NCBI RefSeq assembly: GCF_019973615.1
Contig: NZ_AP024238.1
Coordinates: forward strand, 4,733,989-4,797,988
Origin: Rhodoferax lithotrophicus
GTDB lineage: Bacteria; Pseudomonadota; Gammaproteobacteria; Burkholderiales; Burkholderiaceae_C
Length of the DNA stretch: 64,000 nt
Reading direction: 5' to 3'
A model generated the notes under the pieces. It was not told where the DNA came from, did not search any database, and was given only the letters and a program-made list of their open reading frames with translations. This document shows positions 33,741 to 41,797 of the stretch, piece by piece. Each line of letters begins with the position of its first letter. Position 1 is the first letter of the stretch. Both the position numbers and the translations under genes were made by a program.

Positions 33741-34355
33741 TCAGGACGACAAATCCAGACAACGCGCCCACCGGGTGGCTTCACCCAGGTCTTCATGGCT
33801 GATCAGCACCCAGCACACCTCGGCAGCCTGGGCTTGCGCAGCCAGCACGCCGCGCAGGTAGTCCAGCGAGGCGGTATCCAGCGCGTTGAACGGTTCATCC
33901 AGCAGGCGCACCGGCGTGCCGGCGGCCAGGGCTGCGCTGATCCAGACCTTGCGCTGCGTGCCGCTGGACAAGGCGCGTAGCGGTGAGGCCAGGTGCGGCT
34001 CCAGCCCGAAAGCCTGCAGGTGCTGGCGCAGCGCAGCCTCATCCAGCCGGGGGTAGAGCCCGCGCATGAAGCCCCAGTACTCGGGGGCGCTGAGGTGCTC
34101 AAACGCCATCGCATCCGGGCCGCACCAGAACACCTGGCGGCGGTAGTCCAGCGGGGTGCTGTGCAGATCAAACCCGGCTGCTTTGAGGCTGCCGTGACGC
34201 GCGGGCAAGGCCCCGGCCAGCAGCTTGAGCAGGGTCGATTTGCCGCTGCCGTTGCGCCCCTGCACCCAGGTCAGGCCAGCGCTGAAGGTGCCCGACCAGC
34301 CGCTGAACACGGCTTGGGTGGGGTAACTGAAATGCAGGGATTGAACTTGCAGCAT
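33741..34355 (-). CDS. ABC transporter ATP-binding protein
   Basis: A 204-residue ATPase with Walker A GRNGSGKST, Walker B VRLLDEPFNALD and a deviating signature (SSGTQ in place of LSGGQ). It resembles short CcmA-like ATPases. An upstream ATG at 34379 overlaps the membrane-partner stop by 4 bases and would add eight residues; 34355 was chosen because the ABC fold starts there (MLQVQSLHFSYP). The transported molecule is unknown. Confidence 0.85.
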   Translation of the reverse strand: MLQVQSLHFSYPTQAVFSGWSGTFSAGLTWVQGRNGSGKSTLLKLLAGALPARHGSLKAAGFDLHSTPLDYRRQVFWCGPDAMAFEHLSAPEYWGFMRGLYPRLDEAALRQHLQAFGLEPHLASPLRALSSGTQRKVWISAALAAGTPVRLLDEPFNALDTASLDYLRGVLAAQAQAAEVCWVLISHEDLGEATRWARCLDLSS

Positions 34356-34375
34356 GTTTGTCGGTTCCTTGGGCA

Positions 34376-35533
34376 TCATGCAAACACTTCGGAGGCCAGC
34401 GCCAGCAACACCACCAGCGTCAGCACCCAGCGCACCGTCTGATTTTGGCTCTGAGCCTGGGCTGTGACGGACTCTGCGGTTGGGCTCAGTTGCCAGGCAT
34501 GGCCCAGCAAGCTGGCCAGCAGGTACAAGCCTGCCACCGTGGGGTGAATCGGCCGGGCACTGAGCCACCACGCCAAGGGCAAGGCGCACAGCCCCAGCCC
34601 CAGCGGCAGCAAACCCAGGCCGCGGCGTACCCACAACAGGCGCTGCGGGCGCAAGGGCAGCGGCGCACAGGCAGCGTGCAACGGGGCCAGCTCACGCCCA
34701 ATCAAGGCATGCAGGCGACTGCTGCCCGCCATGCTGACCAGACTCCACAAGAACAGGCAGCACAAAGCCCCGTCCACCCCCGCCAGTTGCCAGTGCGCAC
34801 GGGCGATCATCAGCTCCAAGCCCAGCAGCACCAGGGTCAGCCCCACCAGCCAACGCCCGCTGCGTTGCGCCGGGCCGCGCAGCAGCGGCCAGAGCACCAA
34901 GGGCCAAGCCGGGTGCTGGCGGCGCGACAGCGTGTTCACTGCGAACGAGGCCGACAAGGCGCGTGGTTGACGTAGAGCCCGTTGCACCGGGTGGCGCAGG
35001 TGGTACAGCATGCCCATGCCCATTGCGTGTGACAAAGCCATGGACAAGGCCAGCATCAGCAGCGCCGTGCCCTTGACCTCTTGCAGCCAGGCGGGCGGCG
35101 GCATCAGCCAGGTGGCCGCACCGGCGACATAGATCACGAACAAAGGCAGCAAGGCCAGCGCCACCACGATGGCATCGCTGCCCAGGCGCTCGCGCTGCGT
35201 CAGCGGCAGGGCCTGCTCAGCCTGCGCCCACGACACCGGCCACAGCACCGGGCGCAGCGCCAGCACCACCCCGGCACCCACCAGCGCGTGTAACCCCGCC
35301 GCCAGCAAGTCCTGCCCCAGCCCCTGGCTGGCCGCATGAAACAAACCCAGCACCGACCAGGCCACCATGGCGGCCATGGAGGTACTGGCCCCCGCGCTGA
35401 ATGCCCCCAGCAACACCAGCCCGATCATCAAGACCACCAGCCATTGCCGCAACAAACGCCACAAGGCGGCACCGCACCATTGCAGGCGGATGTGGTGGTA
35501 GCTCAGCGGGGGGAAGGAAACAGCGACGGTCAT
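34376..35533 (-). CDS. Multi-spanning membrane protein, probable ABC permease partner
   Basis: A 385-residue hydrophobic protein with about ten membrane segments and no strong family signature visible. It is encoded directly before the ABC ATPase and is probably its permease. The start at 35533 (MTVAVSFPP) was chosen over 35602 as it avoids a long non-hydrophobic leader. It is divergent from a TetR-type regulator, with a repeat copy in between. Confidence 0.7.
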   Translation of the reverse strand: MTVAVSFPPLSYHHIRLQWCGAALWRLLRQWLVVLMIGLVLLGAFSAGASTSMAAMVAWSVLGLFHAASQGLGQDLLAAGLHALVGAGVVLALRPVLWPVSWAQAEQALPLTQRERLGSDAIVVALALLPLFVIYVAGAATWLMPPPAWLQEVKGTALLMLALSMALSHAMGMGMLYHLRHPVQRALRQPRALSASFAVNTLSRRQHPAWPLVLWPLLRGPAQRSGRWLVGLTLVLLGLELMIARAHWQLAGVDGALCCLFLWSLVSMAGSSRLHALIGRELAPLHAACAPLPLRPQRLLWVRRGLGLLPLGLGLCALPLAWWLSARPIHPTVAGLYLLASLLGHAWQLSPTAESVTAQAQSQNQTVRWVLTLVVLLALASEVFA

Positions 35534-35609
35534 GGCATGGGGAGGGTGAAAAACTCTGCGCATTATCTTTGGCAGAGTCAATCCCCCAAAGGGGAGATGC
35601 ATAAAAACT

Positions 35610-35666
35610 ATGTTTTTGATAGCTGCTTGCGCTTATTTCATAAGCACCAGAGGCCAAAAAGCATCT
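35610..35666 (+). repeat. Intergenic repeat, copy 3
   Basis: TTTTTGATAGCTGCTTGCGC, then TTATTTCATAAGCACCAGAGGCCAAAAAGCAT, one of the best-preserved copies. It lies between the divergent permease and TetR genes. Confidence 0.75.
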
Positions 35667-35750
35667 AATTCTCAACAGCATCAAACAAGCGCCGCATCTT
35701 GATTGACGAATCTGCTGGCATGCAGACCCACCCGCTGCTAACCTGCGGGC

Positions 35751-36404
35751 ATGACTTCACCACCCCAAACACCTCCCAGCCAGACCAGTTCGGGACACCA
35801 GCGGCTGCTGGATGCGGCCAAACGCTGTTTCCTGGCCGACGACTACCACCAGGTCAGCACTCGGCGCATTGCCGAGCTGGCGCAGGTCAACGTCTCAATG
35901 ATCCGCTACTACTTCGGCAGCAAAGAGGGGCTGTACGAAGAGATGATCCGTGCCACGCTCAACCCTCTGCTGGAGGTGCTGGACGGCGAGATGCTGGCCA
36001 CACCTGAGGGCTTGACCGACTACCTGCGCCTGTACTACCAGACCATGCTGGCCGCGCCCGAGTTTCCGGTGCTGATCGTGCGGGTGCTGGCCTTGAAACA
36101 CGGCCCGGGTCGGCGTTTTGTGCAGCAACTGCTGGAGCGAGGCCGCACCCGTGGCACCCAGCGGGTTGATGAGCTGAAGCAGCGCGGGCTGGCCGGGCCA
36201 GAGCTTGACCCCGACGTGCTGCGCATGGCCTTCGTCAGCCTGGCCATGACCCCCATGCTGCTAAAAAACGTGTTTGAGGAGCAGATGGAGCGCCCGATGG
36301 ATGCCGACTTTCTGAACCGCCTGGCCAGCTTCAACGGCCAGATGATGGCCGCCGGACTGGCGGCACTGGCCCACCCTCCAACCCACGCCAAGGACACCTT
36401 ATGA
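35751..36404 (+). CDS. TetR/AcrR-family regulator
   Basis: A 217-residue regulator. The N-terminal helix-turn-helix is TRRIAELAQVNVSMIRYYFGSKEGLYEEM (shown here only as the recognisable TetR pattern, residues about 40-68), followed by an all-helical ligand domain. Its stop overlaps the start of the methyltransferase gene by 4 bases, so the two are co-expressed. It probably represses its own operon and may act on the divergent ABC genes. Confidence 0.9.
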   Translation: MTSPPQTPPSQTSSGHQRLLDAAKRCFLADDYHQVSTRRIAELAQVNVSMIRYYFGSKEGLYEEMIRATLNPLLEVLDGEMLATPEGLTDYLRLYYQTMLAAPEFPVLIVRVLALKHGPGRRFVQQLLERGRTRGTQRVDELKQRGLAGPELDPDVLRMAFVSLAMTPMLLKNVFEEQMERPMDADFLNRLASFNGQMMAAGLAALAHPPTHAKDTL

Positions 36405-37534
36405 GCCTGCAACGCCGCCCCCTGGTCGCCCGCGCCTTTGCGCTGCTGGCGAAGTTCTCCAACGCCATGCAGGCTTGGCCCAACCGCATGACCCCACCGG
36501 CCTTTCGCCTGCTGCAAATCGGTTCGGCCTTCTGGCAGTCGCGCGTGTTGGCGGTGGCAGCCCGGCTGGACCTGGCCACGGTGTTGGGTGATGCCACCTT
36601 GCCCGCCACCGATCTGGCCGCCCAGGTGGGGGCTGACCCGCACGCCCTGCGCCGCTTGCTGCGCATGCTGGCGGCCATGGGGGTATTTGACGAAGTGACC
36701 CCCGGCTGCTATCGCAACAACGCACTGTCCAACGCCTTGCGCACCGACAAACCCGGCAGCGTGCGGGCCATGGTGTTGATGCACAACTCCCCCGAGATGA
36801 GCCGCCCCTGGTTTGAGCAGTTGGAGCAAGGCATTCGCAGCGGCGACGTACCGTTTCGGCTGCAGCACGGGCAGGAGCTGTTTGACTACATGGACAGCCA
36901 TGCCGAATTCGATGCCCTGTTCGCTCAGGCCATGGACCAGGTCGAGGCGCTCACCGGTGACAGCTTTGCCACCGAGTTTGACTGGCGGGCGTTCGAGCGC
37001 ATCATCGACGTGGGAGGCTCCAAGGGAGCCAAGTCGATGGCGATTCTGAAGCGCCACCCACACCTGCACGCTGTGGTGGTGGACCGGGCGCAAACCGTTG
37101 GGCATGCCGCCGAGTTCTGGCGCACCCAGCCCGGTGCCGACACCGCCCATGCCCTGGCGCGCATGCGTTTTGAGGTGGGTGACGTGCTGGCTGACGTGCC
37201 CGCCGCCGCCAGCCCCAAGGATGCCTACCTGCTCAGCGCGGTGTTGCACGGCTTTGACGACGACACCAGCGTGCAAGCCCTGCGCACCGTGGCCCGCGCG
37301 GCGGCGGCCCAGAACGCCCGCATCGTGCTGCTGGAGCTGGTCATGCCGGATCACCACGCCGATCTGGCCAGCGCCTCGTTTGACATGCAGATGCTGATGG
37401 GTACGCGCGGCCGCGAACGCACCGGCAGCGAGTGGGAGGCGGTGTTTGCACGGGCCGGTGTGCGGCTTGAAGAGGTGGTGCACCTGGCTTCGTTTGGCAA
37501 GTTGTTGGTATTGCGGGCAACTCAGACTGGCTGA
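36401..37534 (+). CDS. SAM-dependent O-methyltransferase, hydroxyneurosporene/plant-OMT type
   Basis: A 377-residue protein with an N-terminal winged-helix dimerisation domain (about 60-110) and a C-terminal Rossmann domain with motif I IIDVGGSKGAKSMAIL (near 202) followed by VVVDRAQ. This layout is that of acetylserotonin/hydroxyneurosporene-type O-methyltransferases. The substrate is unknown. It is translationally coupled to the TetR gene. Confidence 0.85.
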   Translation: MSLQRRPLVARAFALLAKFSNAMQAWPNRMTPPAFRLLQIGSAFWQSRVLAVAARLDLATVLGDATLPATDLAAQVGADPHALRRLLRMLAAMGVFDEVTPGCYRNNALSNALRTDKPGSVRAMVLMHNSPEMSRPWFEQLEQGIRSGDVPFRLQHGQELFDYMDSHAEFDALFAQAMDQVEALTGDSFATEFDWRAFERIIDVGGSKGAKSMAILKRHPHLHAVVVDRAQTVGHAAEFWRTQPGADTAHALARMRFEVGDVLADVPAAASPKDAYLLSAVLHGFDDDTSVQALRTVARAAAAQNARIVLLELVMPDHHADLASASFDMQMLMGTRGRERTGSEWEAVFARAGVRLEEVVHLASFGKLLVLRATQTG

Positions 37535-37585
37535 CAAGCGCCGGGGGGCGACAATCCAGCCCCATCCCTCAACCTGCCCCTTCGC

Positions 37586-38464
37586 ATGAAACCACCTCCA
37601 AGACTGCAATCCCTGATCGAAGAAGGGCTGATCGACAGCGTGGTGCGCCAGCTGATGAGCGGCAAGGAAGCCATGGTGTTTGTGGTGCGCTGCGGCGATG
37701 ACACGCGCTGCGCCAAGATTTACAAAGAAGCCAACAACCGCAGTTTTCGCCAGGCGGTGGACTACACCGAAAACCGCAAGGTCAAAAACTCGCGCTCGGC
37801 CCGTGCCATGGCCAAAGGCAGCAAATTTGGCCGCCAGGAACAAGAAGCCGCGTGGCAAAGCGCCGAGGTCGATGCGCTCTACCGCCTGGCCGCTGCCGGT
37901 GTGCGCGTGCCGCAGCCCTACAACTTTCACGACGGTGTGCTGCTGATGGAGCTGGTGACCGATGCCCACGGCGATGCCGCCCCGCGCTTGAACGATGTCG
38001 CCTTCACCCCCGCGCAGGCGCTGGCCCACCACGCCACCCTGATCGCCGAGGTGGTGCGTATGCTGTGTGCGGGCGTGGTGCACGGGGATTTGTCAGAGTT
38101 CAACATCCTGCTGGCCCACACCCCAGGCGCGGACGGGGCCGAGGGCGTGGATGAGCCGGTCATCATCGACCTGCCCCAGGCGGTGGATGCGGCGGGCAAC
38201 AACCACGCCCAGCGCATGCTGCTGCGCGACGTAGCCAACCTGCGCGACTTCTTTGGCCAGTTTGCGCCCGCCCTGCTGCGCACCGACTACGGCCCCGAAA
38301 TCTGGAGCCTGTACCACAGCGGCCTGCTGAGCAACGACAGCGTGTTGACCGGCCACTTTGAACGCGCCCAGGCCAGCGTGGACATGCAGGCGGTGTTGCG
38401 CGAGATTGACGATGCCCGGGCCGAAGACGCAGCGCGGCGTTTGCGTATGCAAATGGGTGGGTGA
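37586..38464 (+). CDS. RIO1-family atypical serine protein kinase
   Basis: A 292-residue protein kinase-like protein. The ATP-loop region is SGKEAMVFVV, the catalytic loop is VVHGDLSEFNILL and the metal-binding motif is IIDLPQAVD. RIO kinases act in ribosome maturation in archaea and eukaryotes; the bacterial members have no settled role. It lies alone between a methyltransferase gene and a convergent LysE gene. Confidence 0.88.
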   Translation: MKPPPRLQSLIEEGLIDSVVRQLMSGKEAMVFVVRCGDDTRCAKIYKEANNRSFRQAVDYTENRKVKNSRSARAMAKGSKFGRQEQEAAWQSAEVDALYRLAAAGVRVPQPYNFHDGVLLMELVTDAHGDAAPRLNDVAFTPAQALAHHATLIAEVVRMLCAGVVHGDLSEFNILLAHTPGADGAEGVDEPVIIDLPQAVDAAGNNHAQRMLLRDVANLRDFFGQFAPALLRTDYGPEIWSLYHSGLLSNDSVLTGHFERAQASVDMQAVLREIDDARAEDAARRLRMQMGG

Positions 38465-38493
38465 GCGGTTTTCCTGCCAATCGCCCTATCAGG

Positions 38494-39123
38494 CTACAGG
38501 CCGCGCAACACCCCCACCCATTGCCACAGGGCAAACCCTGCCAGCAGCGCACCCGACACATGATTGATCCGCCTGCGCCACACCGCGGTGAAGCGCTTGC
38601 GCCCATAAGCTACCACCGTGGACAAGATCAACCACCACAAGGCCGAGCCCACCAGCACCCCGGCGATCATGGGAAGCGGTGAAACACTCTGAATCCCACC
38701 CCCGGCCATGGCAGCAAACACCGCCACGAACGACAAAATGGTGGCCGGGTTGGACAAGGTCAGGGCAAAGGTGCCGGCAAAGCAGCGCAGCAAATCGGCA
38801 CGGCTGGGCAGTGGTGCAGCCTGTTCTGCCAAAGGCTGGGAAAAAGTACGCCACGCCATCCACAACAACATGGCACCGCCACCGAGCGCAAAACCGGTGC
38901 GGGCCGCCACCAGCCAGTTGATCACCTGCGTCACGCCAAAAGCCCCGATGGCCCCGTACACCGCATCGGCGCACGCGGCCCCCAGTCCGGTGGCCAGCCC
39001 GGCGCTACGGCCCTGATCCAGGGTGCGCTGGATGGTGAGCAGGCCAATCGGGCCGACCGGTGCGGCGATCAGCAGCCCGATCAGCAGCGCCTGGAAGAAA
39101 AGCGAAAGTGTTGGGTGGGTCAT
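38494..39123 (-). CDS. LysE-family amino-acid exporter
   Basis: A 209-residue membrane protein with six hydrophobic segments and the family's N-terminal motif AAPVGPIGLLTIQRTLDQG. Members export basic or other amino acids or homoserine-type compounds. It is divergent from an Lrp-type regulator, the standard arrangement for regulated export. Confidence 0.88.
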   Translation of the reverse strand: MTHPTLSLFFQALLIGLLIAAPVGPIGLLTIQRTLDQGRSAGLATGLGAACADAVYGAIGAFGVTQVINWLVAARTGFALGGGAMLLWMAWRTFSQPLAEQAAPLPSRADLLRCFAGTFALTLSNPATILSFVAVFAAMAGGGIQSVSPLPMIAGVLVGSALWWLILSTVVAYGRKRFTAVWRRRINHVSGALLAGFALWQWVGVLRGL

Positions 39124-39230
39124 GCCAGAATGTTAAAGAGGCTGGCGCAAAAAACGAATGGCAAAATTCAGGCAGATGGGCAAAATGGCAAGAATCATTC
39201 AGGTCAAACAAGCATTTCACAGAAATCCCC

Positions 39231-39680
39231 ATGATTCAACTCGATGACAAGGCCTGGAGCCTGATCAAAGCCCTGCAAACCGATGGCCGCCAACCCCTGA
39301 AAGCTCTGGCGCAAGCCGCCAATCTGTCGCTGCCGGCCACCGCTGAGCGGCTCAAACGGCTGGAAGAGGCTGGCGTGATCAGCGGCGTACATGCCGAAGT
39401 GTCTGCGGCGGCGGTGGGCTACGGCGTGCGGGCCATCATTGGCATCAACGTGCCGCAGCCCGGCAAACGCCAGCTGATCGACAAACTCATACAGATGCCC
39501 GAGGTGCTGGAGTGCCATCACGTGAGTGGTGCCGACTCCTACCTGATGACCGTGGTGGCCACGGATCTGCAGCATCTGGAGGCCTTGATTGCCAGCATCA
39601 ACGTCTATGGCGAAACCCGTACCTCCATCGTGTTCTCCACCCCGCTGCCGCGCCGTGGGGTGTCTCAAATTGCTCCTTAA
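39231..39680 (+). CDS. Lrp/AsnC-family regulator
   Basis: A 149-residue regulator with an N-terminal helix-turn-helix (PLKALAQAANLSLPATAERL) and a C-terminal RAM ligand-binding domain (SGADSYLMTVVATDLQHLEAL-type fold). The ATG at 39231 matches the family start. It is divergent from the LysE exporter and probably controls it in response to an amino acid. Confidence 0.92.
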   Translation: MIQLDDKAWSLIKALQTDGRQPLKALAQAANLSLPATAERLKRLEEAGVISGVHAEVSAAAVGYGVRAIIGINVPQPGKRQLIDKLIQMPEVLECHHVSGADSYLMTVVATDLQHLEALIASINVYGETRTSIVFSTPLPRRGVSQIAP

Positions 39681-39735
39681 TTTGTAGCTTTTAACGCTTA
39701 TTTCAAAGGGGCTCAAGCAGTTATTTGATGCTCAA
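39681..39735 (+). repeat. Intergenic repeat, copy 4 (degenerate)
   Basis: TTTGTAGCTTTTAACGCTTA, then TTTCAAAGGGGCTCAAGCAG, follows the same order of blocks as the other copies but is less well preserved. It begins at the end of the Lrp gene. Confidence 0.55.
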
Positions 39736-39816
39736 ACACAAAATAACGAGGCTAAGCGCAACACCCGATTCATTTGTTCAAGATCAAACTTTGTGCAATT
39801 ACAGCCGAGATGGATA

Positions 39817-39845
39817 TTGACATGGCTCGGCGACAGGCGCTTAAT
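39817..39845 (+). promoter_or_regulatory. Sigma-70 promoter for candidate small RNA
   Basis: A perfect -35 TTGACA (39817-39822) and a -10 CTTAAT (39840-39845, four of six matches) are separated by 17 bases. The predicted start is near 39852. Confidence 0.45.
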
Positions 39846-39851
39846 GAAGTC

Positions 39852-39981
39852 GTAGCAAGTCCTCTTTGAAATTGATTGCATGCATGCCTTCCCTGTATCG
39901 GGGTGTACGTCCATCGCAGTCCGCCGTGTTCACACGGCATTCGGAGCGGCTTGCTACTTTGCGTTGTAGCAACTCTTTTTG
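39852..39981 (+). ncRNA. Candidate small RNA between Lrp and chemoreceptor genes
   Basis: About 130 bases with no supported protein. It contains a perfect 7-bp hairpin (GCCGTGT-TC-ACACGGC, 39923-39938) and ends in a terminator hairpin. The first bases GTAGCAAG (39852-39859) are also perfectly complementary to CTTGCTAC (39950-39957), the 5' arm of the terminator, so two exclusive foldings are possible. The whole 353-base gap from 39681 to 40033 shows nothing else apart from repeat copy 4. Confidence 0.4.
39951..39980 (+). terminator. Rho-independent terminator
   Basis: Stem TTGCTAC / GTAGCAA (39951-39957 and 39966-39972), 8-base loop, followed by CTCTTTTT. Confidence 0.55.
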
Positions 39982-40033
39982 AACTCCCTATGGTGTTGTT
40001 CAATCAACATCAACTTCATTCGCCTGAGATGGC

Positions 40034-41608
40034 TCACAGTTTGAATACCGAGACCGTGTGGACCAGTTCTTGTGCCTGCGAGCTCAGACTGTCTGCCGCC
40101 GCCGACATTTCTTGCACCAGTGCCGCATTTTGCTGGGTCACCTGATCCATCTGTTTGATGGCTTCGACCACTTGTGCGACACCATTACTTTGCTGGTCGC
40201 TGGCGCTGCTGATCTCGTCCATGATGTTGGTCACACGCTGAATGCTGTTGACAACGTCCTTCATGGTCGCCCCGGCCTTGTCCACGAGCAGGGTGCCTTG
40301 TGCCACCCGATCCACGCTGGTACCGATCAAAGTCTTGATTTCCTTGGCCGCTTGGGCCGAGCGCCCTGCCAGTGATCTCACCTCGGTAGCCACCACGGCA
40401 AAACCCCGCCCCTGTTCTCCGGCGCGTGCCGCTTCTACGGCTGCGTTGAGTGCCAGAATATTCGTCTGAAAGGCAATTCCATCAATAACGCTGATGATCT
40501 CCGAGATGCGGTGAGAAGACTCGTTGATTCCTTTCATGGTCTGTACAACCTGCGACACCACATCACCCCCCTGCGTGGCAATGAGTGATGCACTGTGCGC
40601 CAGCTGATTGGCCTGACGTGCGCTGGCCGCGTTTTGCTTGACCGTTGCGTCCAGCTCTTCCATGGACGAGGCCGTCTGCTCAAGTGCGCTGGCCTGATGT
40701 TCGGTGCGGGCCGATAAATCACTGTTGCCGTGTGCAATGTCAACGCTGGCTGTGGCAACGCCCTCCGAGCCCCGACGCACTTTTTCAACCACGCTGACCA
40801 GGCTTTCCTGCATCAGTTTGAGCTGAACCATCATGCTTTGACCGTCGCCGGGCTGGATGGGAATGGTCTTGCTTAAATCACCTTTGGCAACGTCCTGGGC
40901 CAAACGTGTCACATCCGTGGGTTCACCCCCCAGTTGGCGCAAGGATCGACGCACGATGGTACCAATGACGAAATAAAGAAGTATTTGCAAAACACCCATC
41001 GCCACCCACATCATGGCCTGAACCTTCTTGACATCAGAGAAGTGCTGGGTGACATCCAACTTAATGCTGATCGCCCCCAGCACGTCACCTTCATTGACCG
41101 CATGGCATTCAAGGCATTTGGAGGCACGGTACTCCTTGTGGGCCACAGAGGGAATCACGGCTCTCAGTGAAACTGCACCATCGGGCTCATGGGTAAACCT
41201 GAATTCGGTTTTTCCACTGGTCAGGACTCTACGGTCCAGATCGTCTGTGGCTTGTTCCGAAGGGAGGCCGTTGCCATATTCGTCATTGACACCTTTGCCC
41301 CGGATGACCCGCACATCCTTGAGATTGTCCGACACACCCAACCGGCTGATAAACAGCGCCCGTGCCTGCTTGTCGCTGATGACATCCTTGCCCGCCACAT
41401 TCACATCCATCAAGGTGTTTAAACCGTTGATGACACCGTCTGCGACAGCAATGGCACGCTCGTGCGCGGCATCCAACTCCATACGCTCCAGTTTGTCACT
41501 CAACCATAGCTGCGCAATAAGCAAAATCACCAGCAGAAATCCTTGAATGAGAATTCGCAGCTTGAACTGCAACCCCAACTCACGCCACCCATTTTGAATA
41601 TTACGCAT
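40034..41608 (-). CDS. Methyl-accepting chemotaxis protein with periplasmic heme-c motif
   Basis: A 524-residue receptor. Membrane segments lie at about 18-38 and 197-220, with a periplasmic domain between that contains a c-type heme site CLECH (165-169), as in DUF3365/Tll0287-type sensors. A HAMP domain and the cytoplasmic signalling domain follow, with the conserved hairpin tip GIAFQTNILALNAAVEAARA. The heme suggests sensing of redox state, O2 or NO. No che genes are nearby. Confidence 0.93.
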   Translation of the reverse strand: MRNIQNGWRELGLQFKLRILIQGFLLVILLIAQLWLSDKLERMELDAAHERAIAVADGVINGLNTLMDVNVAGKDVISDKQARALFISRLGVSDNLKDVRVIRGKGVNDEYGNGLPSEQATDDLDRRVLTSGKTEFRFTHEPDGAVSLRAVIPSVAHKEYRASKCLECHAVNEGDVLGAISIKLDVTQHFSDVKKVQAMMWVAMGVLQILLYFVIGTIVRRSLRQLGGEPTDVTRLAQDVAKGDLSKTIPIQPGDGQSMMVQLKLMQESLVSVVEKVRRGSEGVATASVDIAHGNSDLSARTEHQASALEQTASSMEELDATVKQNAASARQANQLAHSASLIATQGGDVVSQVVQTMKGINESSHRISEIISVIDGIAFQTNILALNAAVEAARAGEQGRGFAVVATEVRSLAGRSAQAAKEIKTLIGTSVDRVAQGTLLVDKAGATMKDVVNSIQRVTNIMDEISSASDQQSNGVAQVVEAIKQMDQVTQQNAALVQEMSAAADSLSSQAQELVHTVSVFKL

Positions 41609-41754
41609 GCGTCTGCCTTGTTAGATACACAGCCGGCCACGGCATGTGACGGCTCAACGCTTGACTATATGTCGATGCCGGGAAAGTCAACAAACGCCTG
41701 GGTCATTTACAGGGTTAACCCTTGGTCACGTTATGATGCACTGCACAATTTTTA

Positions 41755-41770
41755 CTCCAGTGAACTGGAG
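41755..41770 (+). promoter_or_regulatory. Hairpin in the pta leader
   Basis: CTCCAGT-GA-ACTGGAG, a perfect 7-bp hairpin ending 27 bases before the pta ATG. It may affect translation or message stability; no ligand class is recognised. Confidence 0.35.
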
Positions 41771-41797
41771 GGTTGGCAATAACCAGCGGAGTTTTTC

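Noticed and set aside
39732..40003. Two short minus-strand open frames as a decayed gene.
   Set aside because: No recognisable family in either frame; the candidate small RNA on the plus strand explains the hairpins better.
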